From Trifolium pratense (lineage: Eukaryota; Streptophyta; Magnoliopsida; Fabales; Fabaceae): a DNA stretch of 64,000 nucleotides. The DNA is taken from the NCBI RefSeq assembly GCF_020283565.1, contig NC_060060.1, positions 13,826,001 to 13,890,000 of the forward strand. Direction: 5' to 3'. Made by a program: the position numbers and the translations under genes. This document shows, piece by piece, positions 49,804 through 60,136 of this stretch (the stretch's first letter is position 1; every line of letters starts with the position of its first letter). The notes under the pieces were generated by a model. That model ran no database searches. It was not told the DNA's origin and was given only the letters and a program-made list of their open reading frames with translations.

Positions 49804-49941
49804 AACGGCTAGTAGTTTGTGACCGTTGAATCGTTGAGATTAACAAAAAATAATTAATTTTATTATTATATTATTGTTATTATGTTTTTCCTTTTTTTAT
49901 TTGTACAATTAAAGAAAAAAAAAAGGGTGAGAGAATAACGG
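49804..49941 (-). promoter_or_regulatory. MSA-like AACGG motif cluster upstream of cyclin B
   Basis: AACGG cores at 49804..49808 (plus), 49823..49827 (minus, TTCAACGGTCA) and 49937..49941 (plus), collinear with those of copy A. Conservation in both duplicates while nearby sequence has drifted supports a regulatory role in G2/M expression. Confidence 0.5.
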
Positions 49942-49949
49942 TAATAATA

Positions 49950-51254
49950 TGCCATGTGATGTAAAGAAAAGAGGTGTCTGTTCACATGCAACCTACTTAG
50001 TCACCATTATCTTTTACAAACCACCTTTACTTTTTTTTACTAAATATAAAATTATTTTTTACTAATTATATCTTAATATCTTAATTTGAATTTTTAAATA
50101 AATTTTAGTATATAATTTTACATGGTTGTTTAATTAGATTTTACTTTTTGTATATCTGTGTATGCATTTTGAAAAATTATATGATAATGAATCTTAATAG
50201 TGTAAAATTGAAATATGTTTGGACGTTTATGTGATATTTTAATGAATATAAATTTAAGTTTATCTTATTTATGCTTCAAAAAAAAAAATTTATCTTATTT
50301 ATAATAACTGTCAACAAATCATTATAAAAAATAATCAGTCAACAAATATTTCATTCATGTTATTTTTTATAAAATAAATAGTTTTGACTTTGTCATAAAA
50401 ATAAATAAAATAGGTAATGACTTTGTAATATTAAATGACAAGAATAGGCTGGTGATAAATTAGGTGACTACATAAATAAACAGTCAAAATTTATTTTATT
50501 AAAATTGCAAAACCGAAAAATGTGAATGGATAACAATTGTGTATTTATATTTTGTTAGACAATTTCAATATTAAGCTATAATATGCTATCGATATAAGTA
50601 AGAGCGAGACAAAATTTAACGACAATAAAATAAAACTAGCCATAGTGCCATGCATCGATTAAGTGGTAAATAAAAAAAAAAATAGTAAAGGGATAAAAAT
50701 ATAATTATTGTTTGATCTCAAACCAACCAACAACTAAAATTGCATCTAGCTTGGAACTGCATGAACATAATACTCTGCATTGACCTAGGTTCATATAGTT
50801 TAGTATAGTGCCGCGCAATAGTGATTAGACTCATACATTATAAGTATAGGGAAGTTAGGAATTAGGGTTCTAATATCACCCCCTTCAATAATGTTTCAAA
50901 TAGTTACAAACTGGGCTACCTTAACCCTCATATTTTTATCCAACTCAGGTGTGGTCTGAAAGTGTGCGAGAGGAGCGGTCCTACATAAACCCAAATTTTA
51001 AATAGGACCAATAAATATATAGATATATACATGTTTGGATTGATAAATACATGTATAACTACTTTTGTTATACTTTTATTGTAACTTTAATTTTGTGTAA
51101 ATTTTTTAATATTAATATAATCTTTAACTTTTTTTCTGTAATATTTTTTTTTGCAAGTATTTTATTTTATTTGAGGTTGTAATAAAACAATTATAATAAT
51201 GATGACTAATTTCTTGTATTTTTTTTATTATCATGATATTGATACGAATTTTTC
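49950..51254. other. Intergenic, upstream of cyclin B
   Basis: Similarity to block A continues to about 50475, then AT-rich spacer. No gene, RNA or bounded transposon seen. Confidence 0.5.
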
Positions 51255-51425
51255 ACCCGCTGTTATAGCGATGACTAATCTCTATCGGGGAATCTGTGGG
51301 GCACACAAGGTGAGTTCTGTCTTCCTAATCAAATTTTCTGCATACACATGAGTCAAGAACCGAACCCCTAACCACATGCTTAAGGAGACCAAGATCCTTT
51401 CCACTTGAACCAATTTATTTTTTAG
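51255..51425 (-). repeat. tRNA-related SINE-like fragment
   Basis: On the minus strand: box-A-like TTGGTTCAAGTGGAAAGG, then box-B-like GGGGTTCGGTTC about 50 nt on, then a 3' part (GAACTCACCTTGTGTGCCCC). Same general layout as 25766..25900. Not a foldable tRNA. Confidence 0.45.
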
Positions 51426-51669
51426 AATTTCTTGCACATATTTTATATTGAAGGTTATATACATTTGATAATCAATATATACATATACATTTATATGACT
51501 TATTATATGACTTATATAAAAAGAATATAGCACCAAATTGATAATTTGCACTCTGCATCCAAATATTGATCCTTCAAAAAAAAAAAAAAAAAAATCCAAA
51601 TATTGACAACCTAATCCAATCATATATGATATATCATGTTTATATCCTATCCTATATATTTTATTATGA

Positions 51670-51785
51670 ACGGACCCCAAGATTAAATAGAGTAACTCAA
51701 ATGTGCTCCCATGCATGCATGCTTCGAATCTCATCTCTGATGCGCTCTACCGCACTATAGACTCATGCGCTCTACCGCACTAGAA
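51670..51785 (-). repeat. tRNA-derived sequence with duplicated 5' (box A) segment
   Basis: The 17-bp word TGCGCTCTACCGCACTA occurs at 51741..51757 and 51766..51782. On the minus strand this is TAGTGCGGTAGAGCGCA, close to a tRNA D-arm/box A, and it is followed by GAGATTCGAAGC (box-B-like) and GCATGGGAGCACATTTGAG. It resembles a young tRNA pseudogene or SINE whose first 25 bp was tandemly duplicated. Confidence 0.5.
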
Positions 51786-51966
51786 AATCCTCTTTCTTTT
51801 TATGGTTTCATTTTTTTCTTTCCCTTTTTCATTTGTCGGAGAAAAATTCATGTGTATGTGAACGCATAATAAAATAATGTACTCCCTTTTTTCTTTGATA
51901 CAAAAAATAAAATAAAATACAACGTGTGCTTCGTTTTGTAAGCGGCATTTCTGCTTCCTCATGAAT

Positions 51967-52137
51967 GGGGAATGGATTCTCTCAAGTGTAATTTACACTT
52001 GAGAAAATAAAGTGTGGTTTGTTACCATTGATCAAGAGAGAGAAACATATAAAAATTTAGAGAAAATGAATTTAGGTGGTGTTAGATTACACTTTATTCT
52101 CTCATGTGTAAATCACGCTTAAGAGAATTCATTCCCC
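51967..52137. mobile_element. hAT-type MITE, 171 bp, with 8-bp target duplication
   Basis: Inverted ends GGGGAATGGATTCTCTCAAG (left) and, complemented, GGGGAATGAATTCTCTTAAG (right), extending over about 45 bp through AATAAAGTGT. It is flanked by perfect 8-bp repeats TCATGAAT (51959..51966 and 52138..52145). An 8-bp duplication points to the hAT superfamily. Non-coding. Confidence 0.88.
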
Positions 52138-52616
52138 TCATGAATGATATACAAAGATTGGCATACTACGATGGAACTACTTGGTTACAGAGTTTGACGG
52201 CTTTGATTTCACATCTCACCAACAAAATAGTTTTGTTTGCAAGTTTATATGGGCAAATTAGTTTAAGCTCAACTTTCTTTTGTGCTAATGAATGATACAT
52301 TCAAAAAACACTTGAAAGTCATTATATAAAAAACGCTTGAATACTAAGCATTAAATTTGACTTAGAAAGTCACCATTTTGTAGTATTCTTTCTTTCTTTC
52401 TTCCAATGATGTCAAAAACTCAATATTCTCCAGGAGTGTCTGTCTCAACAAAATAACAAGCATAGGAACAAACCATAGGAGAAAATAATGCTTGGTTTTA
52501 GACCACACAAATACATTTCTATTCAAAACCACAGCAAGAACATTTTCTGCTTCATCTTACAACAAAGGAAGACAATATATATGTTCCATCTTTCTAAACT
52601 ATGCCGGAGGAATATA

Positions 52617-55600
52617 TTATCTTCTGCGTTTCTTGGATAAATTGAATAAACTGGAGAGTGGAGACAAACTTTTCTTACTTTTTGGTGGTTGTTGTCTTCC
52701 GTTATCATTGACGACTTTGTCAACTGACTCATCTGAATTGAATAAACTGGAGAGTGGAGACAAACTTTTCTTACTTTTTTGTGGTTGTTGCCTTCCGTTA
52801 TCATCGACAGCTCTGTCAACTGACTTATCTGTTGCTACACCCACTTTTTTGTTGTGGCTATTGGCGATCACCTGATATTTCTTAGACGCTGTAGATTGTG
52901 ATGACACACAATGCTTATTCGTCTTCAGGTGCCTAGCATGTTCTGTAGAACTTTTATTAGCACTGGCAATTTTCTTCTTATCGTTCATCAACTGTTTTGA
53001 ATGACTGCTTTTATTATTTGGCATAGAGTTCTTCATAGATAGATCAACCTCCTGGCGCAACTTATCTGGCTTTTGGTGCTCTTCATTGGTTTCCTTGTAA
53101 CTAGGAAATTCGTCCAAGCCCGTTTTCTGCTCTGCAATGCATGTATTCTCAGCCAATTTCTGTTTTTTGAGTTTTTCTTGCCTATGCTCTAAATTTGGTG
53201 TTGGTAAAACCTTTATTTTATCTTTCCTTGCCGCCAATTGGTCAAAATCCTTGGTGCCCTCAGTCTTAAGATGACATTTTTCAGCCTCAGAACCATCCCT
53301 GTCTCCAACGATTCCACTCCGCATAGTTTCAAGAACAATTTTGCCCAAAACAAATCTATTCTCTGAACTATGGCCACTCCCAAGCATGTTATAATTTATC
53401 TTTTCACTTTTTCTATCACTCTTGTAAAATTTAATATCATCAACCAACACTTCAAAAATTTCAGATACGGCTTTCTCTGTTTTCTTTGATACAAATACCT
53501 GAAAGCCACAAAGTTCTCAGTTGGATTGGAACCTTATGAAAACACAGTAACACACCACAAATGATTTACAGATGGGCAAAAGATGACTTAACTGAGCATA
53601 AATGGACAAAATTATAAACAGGTAGTATATGATTATAGGGAGGAAAGGACAGTATCCCAGTACAGATAGGCAAAATCATTTACTATATCATTCCAATTTC
53701 CAATCAGCCAGCTAATAGTCCTACTCGTAATGACCATTAACCTAGTGAGTTCATTGTGTACTTGCAAAAAGGAGTTTGTTCAGTTTTATTTAAGTGGAGC
53801 CATGTGGTTAAAACTCAATACAAACTCATTGTGTACTTTTCCATTTGTGTTCTTGTTGGGATGCTACAAGCATCGGTGGAGGCAAGTGTTATAATTTTGA
53901 GATGAATATTTTGGGCACCACAAAGCCTTATTATTCAGCTATTGCATTTAGGGGGTTTTTAAATAACACAAACCACTATTTTAGGCAAATGCGGGGAAAA
54001 TAACTATTATATTGTAGATTCGTTTAATTGCCCTGGAACTCACGATTCTATGCGAGTATATATGAGTTTACATAAGTTTACATAGAAATAATTATTTGAG
54101 TTAACTTGATTTTGATATCTAGTTGTAAACTCACATATTACGAGTTTGAAAACTATGGTTAAATGAAACCAATAAAAATTGGAATGATATAGTACTGTGT
54201 GCATTTACCAGGTTATATAAGATTGAGAGCAAGGCAGTTATCTGACATTTATTTAGTAACATCATATTCCTTTGAATAAGTGTACTCATCTTTTATGTTT
54301 GGCCATTGGAGTATAATTTTCTTTATTGTTTCTATACAAGACAACACATTATTTTCAAAGCTCAAACTCTTGATAGTTACCGACGTCTAACCAGAAACAA
54401 GTATCACACAACCCTAACTGTGGCATGTTTGAAGAACATCCCAATCAATTAGAACATAACTTAATCATGCTGAAACTATTGTGCGGTCAATCAACCACAC
54501 AATTTTCAAACCTTAGCTAAATAAATATATACCAAAATAGAATTAATTACCATGTGAGAGCGCGGAACAGATGGGTATCTAGACTGAGATTGAGAAAGAC
54601 AGTCATTATTAGCCAGCGCATGGATGGAGTCAATAGCCAAAGATGCCAATTTAGTGACTGCTTCTGATATTTCTTCGTCTGATTTGCCTATACTGGACGT
54701 CTTTATTTCAGGTGCAAAATTAACACACATTTTTGCATGTTCATTTGCAAACTTAATGCCTTTTTCCCACTCTCCATGATATAGAACAGAAGCAAATACC
54801 CAGACCACAAGAGCATCTTGAGGGTTGTTTACTAATGCCAGGTGAAATGCTAGCAATCCAATCCTGCATCACATAAAAATATAGAATGATGTCTCAAACA
54901 CTGAGGGAACACAAATTCAAAAACAACAAATCTGGACCTTTTGTTTTACGAGGGAAAAGAGCATACAACCATAAACCACCCTAAACTCTTGAACTTTCAC
55001 TTTGTTCCAATTAATCCTTACATTCCAACTATTGTTACACTAGACTCTTTTGTTCAATGTTCATTGTTAGTAATTTGACCCCAAGTTAACAGAATGATGT
55101 GTTATCACATTAGTAGGGATTTACAAATTAACTGGGACAGACTGAATATTAAGGTGTTTATTTGCCAAAGACATAGTTTAGTGTGATTGTCTGCTCATTT
55201 CCAAATGAATTAGAACATACACTTATAACTAAAATTAAGCTATCTGTTATAATCATCCTTGTTGGAAACCCTAGTTGCCTTTATTGCGACCACCTTGAGC
55301 TTCCTTCATTCAGCATCCAACGCCGCCATTGTGTTGGACATCAGTTCAAATCCTACCTTTGATGTTACGATCTCGTTGGTGGGCAATATTTTTGTACGCA
55401 CTCTTTGTGCTTTGAGGCATGACTTGACCCTAATAAACCTCTATTAAAAAAAAATGTCACTCACCATAGAGTGCAATCAGAAGGTCGATCGCATCCAACC
55501 AAATTATCCAGATGGAAGAATAATTTCTGCATAAAAGACAGAACCATAAGAAGAACTCAGAACATTTTGATACGAAAAGTATAGTTGTTAATTGTTATAA

Positions 55601-58600
55601 TTGTGACTAAAGCAACCCTTGTTTGAGTAGGTGGAAATGAGAAGGCACAAAAAATATATTTTGACACATTGAAGTCCTCATACATTGCCATTTTCTCATT
55701 TTCATTTAAACTTTATATGTCCAACTACATGTCAATTTTCCTCTTATTCATACAAGCATAGCCTAAAAATATGCATGAACCTCTTTACTCTTTAGTAACC
55801 GTTAAATGCTTCGGAAAAGTAGTAACAAACAAACAATTGTTTACCATCTCCTTATAATTTGGAGTTTATAAGTGGAATTTCAGTTACATATGTAGGAAAA
55901 TAAGATTTGCTGAATGAAATTCACTGATCAAATAATTATAATTATATTTTGAATGACAACAGACAATTCATTATTTTTTGCAATATTTTCTTAATGTAAT
56001 TGCGCACTATAGACCTATAGTGAAGTGGTTTAATGTAGTGGCTGTCATGCCACTTTAGTAACCGCTAAATGCTTCGGAAAAGTGTTATGTTAGGGATATT
56101 TTAGGTATTCCCTTCTTCTGATGTACGGATATAGACATTGAACTTCAATGTTTTGTTATGCAGTGTATTATTTCATGAATGTTGAGTATTATTTAAAATT
56201 TTCAGCATTTATATTTATATTTTATAATGTAGTGTTAATTCTTTAATGTGCATAAAACAATCATAATAGTGATTATCCTGTTATACTAAGCATTCAAATA
56301 GTGATCTAGTTAATAGTGAACTATCAACTTATAGTAGCACATTCCTTCAGCTTCTAATGACTTTTTAGCATTTGCATTCATCGAATCATATAACATCATA
56401 AAAAGTTCATTGTACAATTATTTTACAAATCTAACTCACCATCAACATATTGGAAGCCTGACCATCTTCTTTAGTAGCCTGTTCGTCAAGATATGCTGCC
56501 TAAAATCAACTAATAAGTAAAAAATTGTGTGGGGATGAAAAGCATATTATTAAATTAGAAGACTAAAAAGTCAGCAACTCAAATCCACTTACATGCACCG
56601 GAAGCAAAAATTGTAGCAATTTGAATTTCCAGAGTAAGCGGAGAGACGGCTCAGCAGCTCCATAAGACAACATATAGTTCAATTCAATCATTACTCTATC
56701 CTGAAATATATAAAGAACAGCAGCAAGATGAGTAACTAATTTGATATCCAAAAGAAAACACTATGAGCATGTTGTAAATAAACAACCTTCTTGTTGTCAA
56801 TAACAAGTATACTGAAGTGCAAATAAAATAAAAAGAGGCATTTCTACACAGCCCTTGGACAACAAATACAAGGAGAAGCAATACCAATAAAACTAAAAGA
56901 TAATAAAAAAATTCTTGTTCCAAGTTCAGGCAGCATATCATCATAAAATTCCAAATAGGGTACCTTGTTCAAATCCTTAACTAGGGAAGAACATGTCCAG
57001 ATTGCATCCTCAGTCTCCCTGGATAATGATAAACCTAGACGAGCTGCAATTCTGAAGCCACGCAAAATTCTCCCTGTAGAGAGATTTCATAAGCAACTTC
57101 ATTTTCATAGCGGATGCTTATCAATATGGTCAGAGTTCCTAATTTCAAAATGCTGATTAGAGTATGATACTACCTACCAGGATCATCTTTGAAGGACAGC
57201 TGAGCAGGGGTCACAGTTTCTAGCTGAATCCATATGACCAAGCATAATATATATCAGCATACTGTCAATCTTGAAGGCAAAATATTCATTAACAAATCAA
57301 ATAAAGAATTACCTTTAAAGACCTCAAATCAGCAATTCCATTGGCATAATCATATATTTTATTGGCAAATGGATCGTAAAATAAACTGCGTTCAGAATCA
57401 GAAATGGATTAACATGACAGTCAGGGATGAAAGTAAATCGCGAAGATAAAAACTGATACTTTGAAGGTGGGGAGAGACAAAAGCTTAACAACACCTATTA
57501 ATCGTGAAGTCCCTACGCAAGGTACTTTTGTAGAGAAATTGGTCTTCTTTATTACTGCATTTGGGCAGCAGAGAGTGTAAAACTTTTCTCATCCCTTTGG
57601 TAGTTTGTGATTCTGTCTCAAAACTGGTTACCTGATCCAATATTAATTAATTTATTTATTGAAATTACATCAAATCAAAGAAGAGCACAAATCACACATA
57701 TAATTTGTAGTTTAAAGTTTAAACATAAGGATAGAGATGATCTTGTATAACTCTTCATGAACAAACCTCTACTATCGAACCTTTTATATGAACCAGGCAT
57801 ACAGGAAAACGTCGCCCAACAACGTCAGCACGACGACCTGAACGACGAAACTGCTTCCTCGCCTTTCAGATATAGTATAGAAGAAAAATGTTGTTTTAAA
57901 ACTCACTAAAAAAAAGGTGCATCTAATTGATAATTCGAATGATTGTCACAAAAACCTGCATAAGCTTTGCTGTGGTGACCACGTCAAAATCTTTTGGAGT
58001 TCTATTCAATATTAGATCTCTCACACACCCACCTACTAAGTAGGACTTAAACCCTGCAACTCACAGAAGGTACAAGAATCCTGTTATCCAAAAAGAAAAT
58101 TGGAGTTTTGACAAAACAGAGAACAATGAATAATATGTTATAACATAATTTCGCTTAAAAAAAATGTTATAACAGAATTTTCTTAAAAATAAAAGGAAAT
58201 GAACAAATCCAGATATAGTAGAATTGCATTTTGAGATATAAATATGAAATAATTCCAAGAGCAGCTGAATCGTGCTCTTTCATTTCCCTAGTTCAGCTAA
58301 GTTCAACCAAAGGATAATAAATTGGTTACAGAGGATACAACCGCATCTATTTATTAGTCCAACACTAAGAAAATTTTCAGAATCATGGTACAAGCACTAA
58401 ACTTTCAAGGAAAACAACGATCGGGGAACAGAAGTAGTAGTTGGAGTAGGGTGATATTATACGAGCCTGCACATAAACTCCCTTAACTAAGGATATCATG
58501 AAGTATAAGAAGAATCTTACCATTGTCCTGAAGCTTCTTCAGGACATACTGAGACGGTTGTGAAATCATAGAACCAGTAATACCAAGCTTCCTTGCATCG

Positions 58601-59079
58601 AAAGTCTTGCATTTTTTAACGTTGATTCTGTCTGTCAAATAAACCAAAAGTTCAATTCAATCAAATCTCAAACTGAGTTATGTATGTAACCAAAACCCTA
58701 AACATGAAATTTTACTTGAGTAACCATTTCCCCTAAATATATCAATGATTAAAATTACATGTGTGTTTATGTACATTATGCTTGTTAACAGTAAAATTGG
58801 CTCAATAAGAATCACCTCGATAAAGCAACGAATCAGAATCTTCTGATTCTGAAGAGGAATGATATTGCACTGGTCCTTTGGTTGAAGATGAGCAGAAACA
58901 CTGGAAGGAATAATTCAAAGGGAGTAAAAAATATGAACATGCGCAAGGTGTTTGATAAAATGTGTGAACGAAATTAAGAGAAGAGAGAGTAGTGTAAGTA
59001 AGTAAGTAAGTGTTACCCGTGAGTTGTTGACGAGGGTTTTGAAATGATGAAGTACTCGGCGCTTGTTGGTTGTGAGCAT
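52617..59079 (-). CDS. tRNA nucleotidyltransferase / poly(A) polymerase (PcnB-like) family protein with long basic C-terminus
   Basis: Class II nucleotidyltransferase related to CCA-adding enzymes and bacterial poly(A) polymerase I. Fourteen exons (5' to 3'): 59017..59079, 58816..58900, 58521..58631, 57956..58053, 57767..57862, 57495..57631, 57313..57385, 57178..57223, 56964..57073, 56593..56700, 56440..56499, 55465..55526, 54551..54863, 52617..53498; these join in frame to 747 residues. The N-terminus ([21 protein letters not shown]) looks like an organellar presequence. Catalytic motifs: [12 protein letters not shown] (91-102) followed by PKDFDVVTT with the metal-binding Asp pair (108, 110); [14 protein letters not shown] (189-202); [16 protein letters not shown]. 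The last exon (294 codons) is Lys/Ser-rich and disordered, holds a 32-residue tandem duplication and ends LSKKRRR. Plants have several uncharacterised members, so whether it adds poly(A) or CCA is unknown. Confidence 0.9.
52641..52832 (-). repeat. 96-bp in-frame tandem duplication in the last exon
   Basis: Two units with a 96-bp period (second begins 52737) encode near-identical blocks: [20 protein letters not shown] and [20 protein letters not shown], each preceded by SVDRAVDD / SVDKVVND. Only a few bases differ and the period is a multiple of three, so the frame is preserved. Confidence 0.9.
55259..55456 (+). repeat. Possible poly(A)-tailed insert in intron 12 of the nucleotidyltransferase gene
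   Basis: A GC-richer stretch in an AT-rich intron, open on the plus strand for 62 codons ([20 protein letters not shown]..) and ending AATAAACCTCTATT plus nine A. The tail and base composition suggest a reverse-transcribed fragment, but I do not recognise the source and no target duplication is evident. Confidence 0.3.
55791..56083 (+). repeat. 30-bp direct repeat pair in intron 11
   Basis: TTTAGTAACCGTTAAATGCT.. at 55791..55820 recurs at 56054..56083 with one difference. The 233 bp between them is non-coding. It might be the footprint of an insertion or a simple duplication. Confidence 0.6.
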
Positions 59080-59112
59080 TGTTGAAACATGAAACGAAAG
59101 GAAAGAAACCAC

Positions 59113-59413
59113 TTCAGAGTCAGGGAAGGTTAACTAACTAGGCGGCATCACCTTTGTTCGTTTCGAGCGCACACTTCACTCGCCGTCATTCACAACAAAC
59201 ACTTTCGTTTCGTGGGTGTTTGTTTGGTAAACATTTTCATAGAAAAATATTATATAAAAAATTAACCAATTTTCCAACAATTTATGATTAAAATAAAATA
59301 TTTTTCTTGACCAAAAAAAAAAAGAAGTAAAATATTTTAAATATTTGATAGTTATGGTTCATTGACTATTTAAAAAATATTTAATGTGTGTGTAAATCTC
59401 TAGTTAACACTTA
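59113..59413. other. Promoter region of the nucleotidyltransferase gene
   Basis: Non-coding sequence upstream of the start at 59079, GC-richer for the first 100 bp. A short upstream ATG frame begins at 59091 on the minus strand ([10 protein letters not shown]..) and overlaps the main start. No clear TATA box. Confidence 0.35.
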
Positions 59414-59414
59414 G

Positions 59415-59807
59415 GGTCTGTTTGGTAAAAATAAGCTATAAGCTAGCTGATAGCTGATAAGCTAGCTGATAGCTGAAAAACTAGCTTATAGCTGATAGCT
59501 GAAAAGCTAGCTTTATTGAAGTTAAAGTGTTTGGTAAAATTAGCTTTTAAAATGGTTATTAAATATAAAATTACATAATTGATAGTGGGTAGTTTATTTT
59601 TTAGAGTGGGTAGTTATTAAATTAAAGGGTAAAAATGGAATAAAGTGTAAAAAGCTATAAGCTCAAATGCTACTTGAAATAGCATCTGAAAAAAAGCTAT
59701 AAGCTAGTACAAAAAGCTTGTTACCAAACACCTCTAATTTTTTAAAACAAGCTTATAAGCTCATATAATAAGCTATAAGCTAGCTTATTTGTGTTACCAA
59801 ACAGAGC
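59415..59807. mobile_element. MITE, about 393 bp
   Basis: Ends GGTCTGTTTGGTAA (left) and, complemented, GCTCTGTTTGGTAA (right), with AAGCTATAAGCTAGCT-type repeats inside each arm. CTTAG flanks both sides (59410..59414 and 59808..59812). Non-coding. Confidence 0.65.
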
Positions 59808-60136
59808 CTTAGCAATATAGATGACAAAATATAAAAACTACCGGAGAGATAGTTACAATAATACTTAGAAATACTCTGTGAATATAAAATGATACTAACA
59901 AATAATATTTTCTAAATAGTACACCTAATATATACTAACAATGTTTTTAATGTCTAACAGTTTTTAACTCACTTATAAAGTTGTTTTTAGTTCGATGTGT
60001 TAAATCCACTACAATGTTGCTCCTATGAAAGTCCCGATGGAGGATATATCATAGGTCCATAGTCCAATTTTACTTGTTGGGGGAGCAAAAGTGTGGTTCC
60101 TAGTGAGATCACAAATGTAGTGAAGTCTCGCACTCG

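Noticed and set aside
52492..52875. 127-residue plus-strand ORF with repeated sequence
   Set aside because: Antisense of the duplicated C-terminal exon of the nucleotidyltransferase; the repeat comes from that exon.
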